64,000 nucleotides of DNA from CAWCAL01 sp963695075 (GTDB lineage Bacteria > Actinomycetota > Acidimicrobiia > Acidimicrobiales > CAWCAL01): contig CAVOFR010000008.1 in assembly GCA_963695075.1 (NCBI GenBank), forward strand, positions 186,001 to 250,000, written 5' to 3'. Position numbers and translations under genes: made by a program. The notes under the pieces were generated by a model. That model did no database searches. It was not told the origin of the DNA and saw nothing but the letters and a program-made list of their open reading frames with translations. Shown here in pieces: positions 33,210 through 42,317 of the stretch; the stretch's first letter is position 1; each line of letters opens with the position of its first letter.

Positions 33210-33765
33210 TCAGGCGCGGAAGGAGACGTCGGCCGCCCTGACGACATCGGCTGTGCGTCGGGGTGCCGTCTGGTACCTCCAGTAGAGGTTGGTGTGGGTG
33301 ATGACTTCGTTCGGCCCTGGTGCGCCCCATTGGCTCTGGTCCTCGGTCGTGTGACCGTCCTCAACCAGTGTCACGTCGTAGCCGCGTACGAACGCTCCGT
33401 GAATCGTCGACCGGATGCAGGCGTCGGTCTGCGCGCCGGTCACGACCAGCCGACCAACACCGGATTCGGCCAGAACATCCTCGAGGTCCGTGGCTTCGAA
33501 GGAGTCGCCGAACGTCTTGTGCACCAGCGGCTCGGTGTCCGTCGGTGCGAGCTCGGGGACGACCTTCCAGGCGTCGCTGCCTTTGGCGAGGTGCTCATCG
33601 GAGTGCTGAACCCACACGACGGCCACACCTTGCGAGCGGGCCTCGTCGACGAGCGTGCTGATGTTGGCCACAACGGCGTCGCGCTCGAAACGCGTCGGCT
33701 ACCACGCCCCGTTGGACGTCGATCACCAACAACGCCGTGTTCGGGCGATCCGGCAACGTGGTCAT
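33210..33765 (-). pseudogene. Isochorismatase-like cysteine hydrolase with a frameshift
   Basis: The body (33210-33671) encodes VVWVQHSDEHLAKGSDAWK and LVVTGAQTDACIRSTIHGAF with the catalytic cysteine. The missing N-terminus is found in another frame: an ATG at 33765, after AGGAGAGG, gives MTTLPDRPNTALLVIDVQRG with the catalytic aspartate. The two parts join if one A is removed from the AAA at 33688-33690 (plus strand). So either a recent +1 frameshift has inactivated the gene or this is a sequencing error. It lies 30 nt after gcvP on the same strand and may be its operon partner. Confidence 0.8.
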
Positions 33766-33795
33766 GGTTCCTCTCCTGTCCCATCGCCTGGTCGG

Positions 33796-36666
33796 TCAGT
33801 CCCGGGTGGCCTCGAAGGCCTCGGGAGGCGGGCAGCTGCACACCAGGTTCTTGTCGCCGTATGCGTTGTCGATCCGACCGACCGGAGGGAAGTAGCGGTC
33901 CCGGTCGGTCCTACCATCGGGGTACGCGGCGAGCGAGCGGGCGTACGGTCGGTCCCAATCGTCGACGAGCAGGTCGGCAGCGGTGTGGGGAGCGTGGCGG
34001 AGCGGGCTGTCCGCCGGATCCCACTCTCCCGACGCGACCCGGTCGATCTCGGCCCGGATGGCCAGCATCGCATCGCAGAAGCGATCGAGCTCGTCGAGAT
34101 CCTCCGATTCCGTCGGCTCGACCATGAGGGTTCCAGGCACGGGGAACGACATGGTCGGAGCGTGGAACCCGAAGTCGATGAGCCGTTTGGCCACGTCTTC
34201 GTTGGTGACGCCGGTCTCCTTCTCCAACGGCCTCAGATCGAGGATGCACTCATGGGCGACCAGTCCTCCCGCACCGCTGTACAGCACGGGATAGGCGCCG
34301 CCGAGGCGAAGCGCCACGTAGTTGGCGGCCACGACGGCCACCTCGCTGGCTTTCTTGAGCCCCGCCGGCCCCATGAGGCGTATGTAGCTCCACGAGATGG
34401 GCAGGATTCCGGCTGAGCCATAGGGAGCAGCCGAGATGGTGCTGCCGTCCACATCGTCGTGGCCATCTCCGGCCATGACCGGATGGGACGGGAGGAATGG
34501 GGTGAGATGGGATCGCACGCCGATGGGCCCGACGCCCGGTCCGCCGCCACCGTGGGGGATGCAGAAGGTCTTGTGCAGGTTCAGGTGCGAGACATCGCTG
34601 CCGAATCGTCCGGGGCGGGCGAGCCCGACGAGCGCGTTCAGGTTCGCACCGTCGAGGTAGACCTGCCCCCCGGCGTCGTGGACGAGGGCACAGACGTCGC
34701 CGATCTGGGTCTCGTAGACGCCGTGGGTCGACGGGTAGGTGACCATGATGGCAGCGAGCGCGCCGCGGTGCTGATCGATCTTCGCTTCGAGATCGCCCAT
34801 GGCGATGCTGCCGTCGTCGTCGGTGCCGACCACGATGACCCGCATGCCGGCCATGACCGCAGAGGCGGCGTTGGTGCCGTGGGCCGAGGCCGGAATCAGG
34901 CACACGTCGCGATGGACCTCACCCCGGCTGCGGTGGTAGCCGCGAATGGCGAGAAGGCCGGCGTACTCACCCTGGGATCCCGCATTGGGCTGGATCGAGA
35001 CCGCGTCGTAGCCGGTGATGGCAGCCAGATCGGCCTCGAGCTCCGCGATCAGCTGGTGATACCCCTCGGCCTGGTCCGGAGGGGCGAACGGGTGGATAGC
35101 GGCGAATTCGGGCCAGGTGATCGGCACCATCTCGGTGGTGGCGTTGAGCTTCATCGTGCACGAGCCGAGCGGGATCATGGTCCGGTCCAGCGCGAGGTCG
35201 CGGTCGGCCAGCCGTCGCAGGTAGCGGAGCATGGCGGTCTCGGACCGGTAGCGGTGGAACACCGGGTGGGTCAGATACTCCGAGATCCGCAGGAGACCGT
35301 TCGGCAACAGGTCGGGGGCGGCATCGGTCGGCCCCACGGCGTGCTCGGCCCCGAACACGGCGAGCAGGCCGTCGACGGTCGCTCGGCTCGAGGTCTCGTC
35401 GAGGGTTATACCAAGCGTATCACCGTCGACGCGCCGGAGGTTGAGGCCGTGGGTCAGGGCGCGTTCGAGGTGGCGATCCGCCGCTCCGGGGACGCGGACG
35501 GTCAGGGTGTCGAAGGCGGTGGCGTTCACGATGTGGACCCCGGTCGTGGACAGGCCGGCGGCGAGGGTGGCGGTCAGGCGGTGGATGCGTTCGGCCATCG
35601 CCCGCAGACCGTCGGGCCCGTGGTACGCCGCGTACATCCCGGCCATGACGGCCAGCAGCACCTGCGCGGTGCAGATGTTGCTGGTGGCCTTCTCACGCCG
35701 GATGTGTTGTTCCCGTGTCTGGAGGGCCAGGCGGTAGGCCGGGCGGCCGGCGGCGTCGACCGAGACTCCGACGAGGCGGCCCGGCATCGACCTCTTGTGG
35801 GCCTCGGCCGCACCGAGGAAGCCGGCGTGGGGTCCGCCGTAGCCGAGCGGAACACCGAAGCGCTGGGTGGAGCCGACGACGATGTCGGCACCGAGCTCTC
35901 CCGGCGGGGTGAGCATCGTGAGGGCCAGGAGGTCGGTGGCCACCACCGCCAGCCCGCCACCATCGTGGATCTTCTGGATCACCGGCGTGGGGTCGGTGAT
36001 CGCCCCCGAGCTCCCCGGGTACTGGACCAGGGCGCCGAAGCCGGTGCCGTCGAAGTCGGCCGGGTCGCCCACGAGGATCTTGATGCCGAGCGGTTCGGCC
36101 CGGGTCTCGACTACCGCGATGGTCTGCGGATGGCAGTCAGCGTCGACCGAGAACACGGCGGACGGGCTCTTCGAGACCCGGCGACACATCGTCATGGCCT
36201 CGGCGGCGGCGGTACCTTCGTCGAGGAGGGAGGCGTTGGCGAGCTCGGTCCCGGTGAGATCGGCGACCATCGTCTGAAAATTGACCAGAGCCTCGAGTCG
36301 GCCCTGGGAGATCTCCGGTTGATAAGGCGTATAGGCCGTGTACCAGGCCGGGTTCTCCAGGATGTTCCGCTGGATCACCGGTGGCGTGATCGTGTTGTGA
36401 TACCCGGTTCCGATCAACGAGGTGACGGGCCGGTTCAGCCGGGCGAGCTCCCGGAGTCGGTCGACGACCGCGGCTTCGGACCGCGCGTCGGGCACGGCGA
36501 TGGGCTCGCGTTCCCGGATCGACTCGGGTACGGCGGCGTCGATCAACTCGTCGAGGGTCGTGAATCCGAGCGCGTCCAGCATGTGGGTGAGGTCGGCGTC
36601 GGACGGGCCGATGTGGCGGGCGATGAAGGCGTCTTCGACGGGGTCGAAGATGGAGTCCCCGCTCAT
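33796..36666 (-). CDS. gcvP: Glycine dehydrogenase (decarboxylating), P protein
   Basis: A single-chain 956-residue pyridoxal phosphate enzyme that decarboxylates glycine and loads the H protein. It begins MSGDSIFDPVEDAFIARHIG and contains SLIGTGYHNTITPPVIQRNI and the PLP-lysine region NLHKTFCIPHGGGGPGVGPI near residue 700. The frame remains open to 36858 but the ATG at 36666 gives the family N-terminus and overlaps the upstream LLM gene stop by 4 nt. It is transcribed away from gcvH/gcvT, so the cleavage genes are in two opposed operons. Confidence 0.97.
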   Translation of the reverse strand: MSGDSIFDPVEDAFIARHIGPSDADLTHMLDALGFTTLDELIDAAVPESIREREPIAVPDARSEAAVVDRLRELARLNRPVTSLIGTGYHNTITPPVIQRNILENPAWYTAYTPYQPEISQGRLEALVNFQTMVADLTGTELANASLLDEGTAAAEAMTMCRRVSKSPSAVFSVDADCHPQTIAVVETRAEPLGIKILVGDPADFDGTGFGALVQYPGSSGAITDPTPVIQKIHDGGGLAVVATDLLALTMLTPPGELGADIVVGSTQRFGVPLGYGGPHAGFLGAAEAHKRSMPGRLVGVSVDAAGRPAYRLALQTREQHIRREKATSNICTAQVLLAVMAGMYAAYHGPDGLRAMAERIHRLTATLAAGLSTTGVHIVNATAFDTLTVRVPGAADRHLERALTHGLNLRRVDGDTLGITLDETSSRATVDGLLAVFGAEHAVGPTDAAPDLLPNGLLRISEYLTHPVFHRYRSETAMLRYLRRLADRDLALDRTMIPLGSCTMKLNATTEMVPITWPEFAAIHPFAPPDQAEGYHQLIAELEADLAAITGYDAVSIQPNAGSQGEYAGLLAIRGYHRSRGEVHRDVCLIPASAHGTNAASAVMAGMRVIVVGTDDDGSIAMGDLEAKIDQHRGALAAIMVTYPSTHGVYETQIGDVCALVHDAGGQVYLDGANLNALVGLARPGRFGSDVSHLNLHKTFCIPHGGGGPGVGPIGVRSHLTPFLPSHPVMAGDGHDDVDGSTISAAPYGSAGILPISWSYIRLMGPAGLKKASEVAVVAANYVALRLGGAYPVLYSGAGGLVAHECILDLRPLEKETGVTNEDVAKRLIDFGFHAPTMSFPVPGTLMVEPTESEDLDELDRFCDAMLAIRAEIDRVASGEWDPADSPLRHAPHTAADLLVDDWDRPYARSLAAYPDGRTDRDRYFPPVGRIDNAYGDKNLVCSCPPPEAFEATRD

Positions 36667-37823
36667 GTGGACCGGGCCTCGTTGTGGTCCTGGATCGAGG
36701 CCATGACGGCCGCCCCGGCTGCTCCGATGTACTCGTCTCGGTGATCCATCACGTAGGCCATGGACTGTTCCGGTCCGACGAGGGCGCCGTTGAACCGGGG
36801 CAGGACCTCCTGGGCGAACAGCTCGTAGGATCGGCGGGTGGCTGCGGGATCGGCCCACTCGTGAGCCTGGAACAGAAGCGTGCCGAACCCGCCGTTGGAC
36901 TGGTCGATCAGCATCTGGATGAACTCGGCGGCGTCATCCGGCGTACCGATCGTCGCGGCACCGGTGCGGTTCATCTGCTCGGCCGGATGGCCCTCGCCGT
37001 CGCCGAAGGGCACCGGAAGGGCCGCTACCTCACGGAAGTAGCGCTGGAAGGCTTCGAGACCGTGGCCGACGTCGACGAAGGCCTGCTCCCGGGTCTCGGC
37101 GATGTGCATCATGCTGACGAGCCGCCAGTTCCGGCGATCGGCCGGTTGCCCGTGCTCGGCGGCCGACTCCTCGAGTACGTCCCAGTGGTGTCCGAGCAGG
37201 TCGATCCCCGCCTTCTGGGTGGCGCCGATCGACAGCAGGCTGCAGCCGGAGCGTCCCGCCGCCAGGGGTCCCGACGGCGACACCATCGCGGCGACCGCCA
37301 CCTCGGGGTGCGGCTCGGTGTACGGGCGGAGGTGGAGCTGGGCTTCGCGCAGGGTGAACCAGTCGGTCTCGACCGTGAGTCGATCGGTGGACCGGAACAG
37401 CTCGAGGATCACGTCGAGGCCCTCGTTCATGCGGGAGCGCTGGACCGACGGGTCGATCCCCAGCATGAAGGCGTCCGAGGGAAGTGCCCCTGGGCCGACA
37501 CCGAGCATGATACGGCCCCGGCTGAGATGGTCCAGCTGGATGATGCGCTGCGCCGTCATGAACGGGTGGTGATACGGAATCGACACCACGCCGGTGCCCA
37601 GGCGGATGTTACGGGTGCGCTCGATCGCCGAGGCGATGAAGATCTCGGGTGACGCGATGATCTCGTACCCGGCCGAATGGTGCTCACCGATCCAGGCTTC
37701 GTCGAAGCCGAGCCGATCGAGGTGCTCGATCAGCTCCAGATCGCGCTGGAGCGAGAGGGTCGGGTTCTGCCCGGTCGGGTGAAAGGGCGCCAAGAAGATG
37801 CCGCAGCGGAGAGGCCAGTCCAT
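36663..37823 (-). CDS. LLM-class flavin-dependent monooxygenase (luciferase-like)
   Basis: A 386-residue bacterial-luciferase-fold flavoprotein. Typical stretches are EHLDRLGFDEAWIGEHHSAG, IRLGTGVVSIPYHHPFMTAQ, LDHLSRGRIMLGVGPGALPS and GFGTLLFQAHEWADP. It probably uses FMNH2 or F420 to oxidise a small substrate such as a terpene or alkane-type compound; the substrate cannot be told. It overlaps gcvP by 4 nt, an unusual coupling of a flavin monooxygenase to the glycine cleavage system. It starts 64 nt after the aldolase gene, possibly in the same long reverse transcript. Confidence 0.85.
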   Translation of the reverse strand: MDWPLRCGIFLAPFHPTGQNPTLSLQRDLELIEHLDRLGFDEAWIGEHHSAGYEIIASPEIFIASAIERTRNIRLGTGVVSIPYHHPFMTAQRIIQLDHLSRGRIMLGVGPGALPSDAFMLGIDPSVQRSRMNEGLDVILELFRSTDRLTVETDWFTLREAQLHLRPYTEPHPEVAVAAMVSPSGPLAAGRSGCSLLSIGATQKAGIDLLGHHWDVLEESAAEHGQPADRRNWRLVSMMHIAETREQAFVDVGHGLEAFQRYFREVAALPVPFGDGEGHPAEQMNRTGAATIGTPDDAAEFIQMLIDQSNGGFGTLLFQAHEWADPAATRRSYELFAQEVLPRFNGALVGPEQSMAYVMDHRDEYIGAAGAAVMASIQDHNEARST

Positions 37824-37887
37824 GACGGGCCAGTCAACCGGTACGGGACCGGCGGGTCAAAACTGCTCTCGCGGGGAGCCTGTTTCC

Positions 37888-38676
37888 TCAGTCGAGGAGG
37901 TCGGGTTGGCGGGCGACGATGCCGTCGTAGAGCGGCTGGAAGCTGAACCAACCGGCCAGCGGCGATCCGACCTGACCGGCGGTCCGGCGGGCGACGTCGG
38001 CGTTGATCGGTATCGGTGTCCCCGCCGCCTCGGCGAGCAGCTGGGCCTGGCAGGTCCGCTCCATCGTGATGTACCACCAAGCGGCCTCGTCCACGGTGGT
38101 GCCGACCGTGAGGAGACCGTGGTTCCGGAGGATGGCCGCCTTCCGGGCACCGAGCGCCGCCGCGATGCGCTTGCCCTCGTCGGCGTCGAGGACCACGCCG
38201 GTGTAGTCGTCGAACACCGCGTGGTCCTCGAAGAACGCGCAGGCGTCCTGGGTGAGGGGATCGAGGGTGCGGTGCAGGGTCGAGAACGCCTTACCGTGGA
38301 CCGAATGGGTGTGGGCGGCGGCGACGACGTCCGGGCGCGCCTCGTGGATACTGGAGTGGATGGCGAACGCGGCTCCGTTGACGGGCCAGGAACCTTCGAC
38401 AACCGTCCCGGAGCGGTCGACCAGTATCAGATCCGACACCCGGATCTGATCGAAGCTCATGCCGAAGGGGTTCACCCAGAAGTGGTCGGTGAGCTCGGGG
38501 TCGCGTGCGGTGACGTGGCCGGCGACGCCCTCGCTGAACCCGAACTGACCGAAGAGTCGGAACGTGGCGGCCAGTCGCTGCTTACGGTGGAGTCGCTCCT
38601 CCTCGTCGGAGTCGAACTCGGGGGGAGCGTGGGGTCGTCGACCGATATCGGTGGAATCGGGTCGGGTGGTGGTCAC
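37888..38676 (-). CDS. Class II aldolase/adducin family protein
   Basis: A 262-residue protein with the class II aldolase fold. FGQFGFSEGVAGHVTARDPE, VNPFGMSFDQIRVSDLILVD, AHTHSVHGKAFSTL and ILRNHGLLTVGTTVDEAAWW carry the zinc histidines. The family includes fuculose-phosphate aldolase, ribulose-phosphate epimerases, methylthioribulose-phosphate dehydratase and non-enzymatic adducin heads; the exact reaction is unknown. The GTG at 38676 is chosen because it overlaps ecfS by 4 nt and follows GAGAGG. It is therefore the fourth gene of the ECF transporter operon. Confidence 0.88.
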   Translation of the reverse strand: MTTTRPDSTDIGRRPHAPPEFDSDEEERLHRKQRLAATFRLFGQFGFSEGVAGHVTARDPELTDHFWVNPFGMSFDQIRVSDLILVDRSGTVVEGSWPVNGAAFAIHSSIHEARPDVVAAAHTHSVHGKAFSTLHRTLDPLTQDACAFFEDHAVFDDYTGVVLDADEGKRIAAALGARKAAILRNHGLLTVGTTVDEAAWWYITMERTCQAQLLAEAAGTPIPINADVARRTAGQVGSPLAGWFSFQPLYDGIVARQPDLLD

Positions 38677-39563
38677 GGTCTGGTCCTCTCGTCGGATGGC
38701 GACCGCACCCTTTGGCCGGGCGGGCCCGAGATGGGCACCCCCGAGACGGAGAGGGCCGAGTCGAGGGGTGTCGACGGCTGCACCGGAGTGTAGAACTCGA
38801 TCTCGGGCGACAGGCGTCCTGCGACCCGGCGGAAGGCGCGGAGCACCACGCGACCGGTGATCAGGATCAGCACCGCGTTCGCCAGGGCGCCGGCTGCGTC
38901 CCAGGCGAACGACGTGCTGACGTAGAACCGCCAGTAGTGCTGGAGGGTCTCGACCAGGGACAGGTCGGGATGCCAGTCGAGGTCTCCCTGTCCGATGCGG
39001 ACCGGCCAGAACCAGAGGTTGACGATGCCGCCGTAGAGGAACCCCCAGCACCATCCGAAGGCGGCGAGGATGACCACTTCTACGCGGGAATCGAATCGGA
39101 TGGTGGCCCGTCCCAAGAGCCCGGCCGACGCGCCGAGCCACCCGGCGGCCAGCGCCTGGTAGGGCAGCCAGGGCCCGACACCACCGGTGAGGAGAGCGCC
39201 CACGATCATGGCGAACAGCCCGGCGTAGAGCCCGAACCAGGCCCCGAATGCCACTCCGGCGAGAATGATGGCGAAGAACATGCCGCTTCCGCCCCCGGGA
39301 AGGTCCAGCAGGCGCAGGAGGCCGGCGACAGCCGCGACGACGCCGAGGAGTGCGACCGATGCGGCCGTTCGGGTGTGGGTCCTGAGGTCGAGGGCCAGAG
39401 CGGCGAGAGCGATCAGCGCGACCAGGGCCGTCAGCATCGGAGCCTGACCGGCGCGGGGCTGCGCGGTTTCGTCCGACGGAAGCCAGAAGGGGAGGAGGAA
39501 CCCGGCCACCCCGACCACCGTTATGGCCACCATGAGCATCCGGCTGAGTCGATGCCGGGTCAT
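38673..39563 (-). CDS. ECF transporter substrate-binding membrane component (S component), probable cobalamin type
   Basis: A 296-residue membrane protein with about eight hydrophobic segments, a GSGMFFAIILAGVAFGAWFG stretch resembling S-component helices and WCWGFLYGGIVNLWFWP near the C-terminal half. In ECF importers the S component binds the vitamin and docks on the EcfT/EcfA module. Cobalamin is suggested only by the divergent cobalamin riboswitch and transcobalamin-like genes. It overlaps the ecfA stop by 4 nt and the aldolase start by 4 nt. The hydrophilic C-terminal tail after residue 250 is unusual in length. Confidence 0.75.
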   Translation of the reverse strand: MTRHRLSRMLMVAITVVGVAGFLLPFWLPSDETAQPRAGQAPMLTALVALIALAALALDLRTHTRTAASVALLGVVAAVAGLLRLLDLPGGGSGMFFAIILAGVAFGAWFGLYAGLFAMIVGALLTGGVGPWLPYQALAAGWLGASAGLLGRATIRFDSRVEVVILAAFGWCWGFLYGGIVNLWFWPVRIGQGDLDWHPDLSLVETLQHYWRFYVSTSFAWDAAGALANAVLILITGRVVLRAFRRVAGRLSPEIEFYTPVQPSTPLDSALSVSGVPISGPPGQRVRSPSDERTRP

Positions 39564-41140
39564 GGGAGGGGCCCGGAGCGGGCCCGGAGCGCGGCCTCGA
39601 CCTCGGCCACGGTGAGCATCGGCGGAAGAACCCGCAGGACCTGCGGGGCGAAGAGCGACCCGCTCAGGACCGTTCGAGCCGGTCCCTCGGCCACGATCTC
39701 GCCGTCGCCCAGCACCACGACCCGATCGGCGACCCGCGCCGCCAGCTCGACATCGTGGGTGGCCATCACGACTGCTCCGCCCCTGGCGGTCTGGTGTTCG
39801 AACAGCAGCTCCAGGGCGGCCCGGGTCGGGTCGTCGATGCCTCGGGTGGGCTCGTCCAGGAGCATCACGTCCGCCTCGGCGGCAGCGACGGCGGCGATGG
39901 CGACGCGCTGGCGCTCGCCGCCGGACAGCGAACGGGGGTGGCGATCGGCGAGGCCGACCAAGCCGAGCCGACCGAGCAGAGCGATGTCGGCGTCGGGATC
40001 GGGTGGCGCACCGCGCAGCGAGCGGGTCTCGGCCACCTCGGCCCGAACGGAACCGGCGTTGAGGAGGAGATTCGGATCCTGGGGGAGGTACACGGTCGAG
40101 GTCCTGGCGGCGGTTCGCACACCGCCCCCGGGCTCGACGAGTCCGGCGAGGAGGCGGAGCACCGTGGTCTTGCCCGCCCCATTACGTCCCAGCAACGCGA
40201 TGGTCTCGCCCCGTCTCACTTCGAGGGTGAAGTCGAGAAGGGTGGTGCGCTCACCGGGGGTGAAGCTGAGCGCGTCCGCTTCGATCAACACGTCGCCCGC
40301 CGTCACGGTCTCGGCCGGTGGAGCCGACAGGTCGACCGGGTCGGTCGCCGCCTTTCGGCGCGCGTCCCGCACGGTGAGTGGAGCGGGGCTCCAGCCGAGC
40401 AGCCGACCCAACTGCGTCACCGGGGCCGCTCCGTGATAGGTGGCGAGCGTGGCGGCCGGCTCGAGGGAGAATCGGACGGCGGTGCCGGCGCCGTCGAGCA
40501 CGGAGAGCGAGTCTGCGAGGGGAGCGGCGCGCTCCAACCGGTGTTCGGCCATCACCACCGTGATACCGAGGTCCTCGTTGAGGCGACGCAGGGCGGCGAA
40601 GACGTCGTCGGCTCCCTGCGGGTCGAGCTCAGCGGTGGGCTCGTCGAGGACCAGGACCTCGCAGGCGGTGGCCAGAGCGGCCGCGACGGCGGCGCGTTGT
40701 CGCTCGCCTCCCGACAGGGTCGAGACGGCCCGATGGCGCAGCCCGGCGATACCCAGGGCGTCGAGCACCTCCTCGACGCGCCGGCGCATGTCGGTCTCCG
40801 ACACACCGAGGTTCTCCAGCCCGAACGCGATGTCCGCCTCGACCTGATCCACCACGGTGTGGGCGTTGGGATCCTGGTGGACGAATCCAACGGTGTCGGC
40901 CAGGTCCCGAGGCCGATGCGTGGCCGTCGAGCGACCGGCCACCGTCACCGTGCCGGAGAAGGTCCCACCGGTGGAATGCGGCACGAGCCCGTTGATCGAG
41001 CGAAGGAGCGTCGACTTCCCCGAGCCCGAATCGCCGACGACGAGGTGGATGTCGTGGCGCGTGATCGACTGGGTCACGTCGGACCACACCCGGCCGCTTC
41101 CCGGCGGAGCGAATCCCGCGTCCGCCCAGACGATGCTCAT
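39560..41140 (-). CDS. ecfA: ECF transporter ATPase with two ABC domains in one chain
   Basis: A 526-residue fusion of the two EcfA/EcfA' ATPases. The first domain has Walker A GDSGSGKSTLLRSING, signature LSGGERQRAAVAAALAT and Walker B LVLDEPTAELDP. The second has GRNGAGKTTVLRLLAG, LSGGERQRVAIAAVAAA and VMLLDEPTRGID. Both sites look complete. The two-domain form is common in actinobacterial ECF systems. It sits between ecfT and the S component with 4-nt overlaps on both sides, so the T-A-S module is dedicated and made together. Confidence 0.93.
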   Translation of the reverse strand: MSIVWADAGFAPPGSGRVWSDVTQSITRHDIHLVVGDSGSGKSTLLRSINGLVPHSTGGTFSGTVTVAGRSTATHRPRDLADTVGFVHQDPNAHTVVDQVEADIAFGLENLGVSETDMRRRVEEVLDALGIAGLRHRAVSTLSGGERQRAAVAAALATACEVLVLDEPTAELDPQGADDVFAALRRLNEDLGITVVMAEHRLERAAPLADSLSVLDGAGTAVRFSLEPAATLATYHGAAPVTQLGRLLGWSPAPLTVRDARRKAATDPVDLSAPPAETVTAGDVLIEADALSFTPGERTTLLDFTLEVRRGETIALLGRNGAGKTTVLRLLAGLVEPGGGVRTAARTSTVYLPQDPNLLLNAGSVRAEVAETRSLRGAPPDPDADIALLGRLGLVGLADRHPRSLSGGERQRVAIAAVAAAEADVMLLDEPTRGIDDPTRAALELLFEHQTARGGAVVMATHDVELAARVADRVVVLGDGEIVAEGPARTVLSGSLFAPQVLRVLPPMLTVAEVEAALRARSGPLP

Positions 41141-42240
41141 CGGTCGGTGACCGTCGCCGCGGCCACGGCGACCGTGTCGTGGTCGGGTGGGGCGGGCTCG
41201 GCGTCACGAGCCATCGCAGCCGGTGTCAGGAGGCACAGCACGGCGAGAAGGCCGAGCAGGGGGACACGGGGGATCCCGTCACCGGGGGTCCACGACAGTC
41301 GGTCGTCTCCGAGGAGGGAGGCGACGACGATCAGGACCGTTCCAGATCCGGACAGGAGCGCCATGATCAGATCGCGCCGGTGGAGCCGGCGCGGTCGATG
41401 GCGGGTTCGGATCCGACCACGGGAGCTGATCCCCGTGGCGGCGGCCAGCCCGGCCAGACCCAGAACGAGGAAGGTGACGGCCCAGACCTGTTCCTGACCG
41501 ACCAGCGCGACGCCGGCTGCTCCGACGGCGACGACGGAGAGGAGTGCCAGGTGGGCACCCACCCGTTCCCCGCGGCTCGGCTCCTGATGGCCGAATCCGC
41601 GCGCGTCCATCGATTCGCTCAACGCGATCGCCCTGTCGAGCCCCCGTTCGAGCACCGGCACGAGCAGCCTGGTGGTGCGCCGGCGGCGCACCGGACGCCC
41701 GCCCGAACGCGACCGATCCGCCTCGCGGACGTCGTGGAGCGCCTCGAGGGTGGACGGCACGAAGGCCAAGGCGACGGTGATGACCAGGCCGACCTCATGG
41801 AAGGAGCGGGGAAGGAGACCGACGAGCTCGTGATGGGCGACGACCGCGTTGAACGCCCCGAACGCTCCGAGGAGGGCGACGAGCTGGAGGCTCTCGGCCG
41901 CGGCCTGGAGCACGACGTCGCCCTCGATCGTGCCACCGACGGTGAACCCGCCGAGGAGCCGCGGAAGCGTGAGTTCCGGAAGGCTGAACCACACTTCGCC
42001 GACACCATGGGTCGTCAGCGACAGCAGCGCGATACGAACCAGACCGAACACCGCACCGACGGCGAGCAGCTGAGGGAACGCCCGGGCCAGCGGTCCCGGC
42101 ATCGAGCACGTCGCGACCACGAGCGACGAGACCGCCAGGAGTAGGACGAGGAGCGTCGGGTTCGGCGCGATCTGCACGATCGTCGCCGCGGCGGCCACCC
42201 ACACCAGCCAACTCGCGGCATGGAACTTGCTCAGTGGCAC
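41137..42240 (-). CDS. ecfT: ECF transporter transmembrane coupling protein
   Basis: A 367-residue membrane protein with an EcfT core. About five N-terminal helices are followed by the coupling region, including FHEVGLVITVALAFVPSTLE and the motif SESMDARGFG, the A-R-G signature that contacts the ATPases. Two or three extra C-terminal helices make it longer than usual (about 260). The GTG start at 42240 leaves only about 50 bp to the divergent riboswitch promoter, so both directions may share control. No cobalamin riboswitch is visible on the ecfT side. Confidence 0.88.
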   Translation of the reverse strand: MPLSKFHAASWLVWVAAAATIVQIAPNPTLLVLLLAVSSLVVATCSMPGPLARAFPQLLAVGAVFGLVRIALLSLTTHGVGEVWFSLPELTLPRLLGGFTVGGTIEGDVVLQAAAESLQLVALLGAFGAFNAVVAHHELVGLLPRSFHEVGLVITVALAFVPSTLEALHDVREADRSRSGGRPVRRRRTTRLLVPVLERGLDRAIALSESMDARGFGHQEPSRGERVGAHLALLSVVAVGAAGVALVGQEQVWAVTFLVLGLAGLAAATGISSRGRIRTRHRPRRLHRRDLIMALLSGSGTVLIVVASLLGDDRLSWTPGDGIPRVPLLGLLAVLCLLTPAAMARDAEPAPPDHDTVAVAAATVTDR

Positions 42241-42268
42241 GTGCGGTCCTGACGATCCCTGTTCGGGC

Positions 42269-42299
42269 TTGGCGGTCGGGCTGGGGTGCGCCGTACGCT
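42269..42299 (+). promoter_or_regulatory. Promoter of the cobalamin riboswitch transcript with an overlapping palindrome
   Basis: TACGCT at 42294-42299 is the likely -10 box and TTGGCG at 42269-42274 a possible -35 (19-nt spacer). An 8-bp perfect inverted repeat, GCGCCGTA (42288-42295) and TACGGCGC (42299-42306) with a 3-nt centre, overlaps the -10 box and could be an operator. Confidence 0.5.
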
Positions 42300-42317
42300 A
42301 CGGCGCAGACAACGAGT

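Noticed and set aside
34459..36744. 761-codon open frame on the plus strand opposite gcvP
   Set aside because: A mirror of high-GC codon bias of gcvP; its translation has low complexity and no recognisable motif, while gcvP is certain.
38712..40436. 574-codon plus-strand frame opposite ecfS and ecfA
   Set aside because: It lies antisense to clear ABC and membrane genes and is Arg/Ser-rich, typical of shadow frames.
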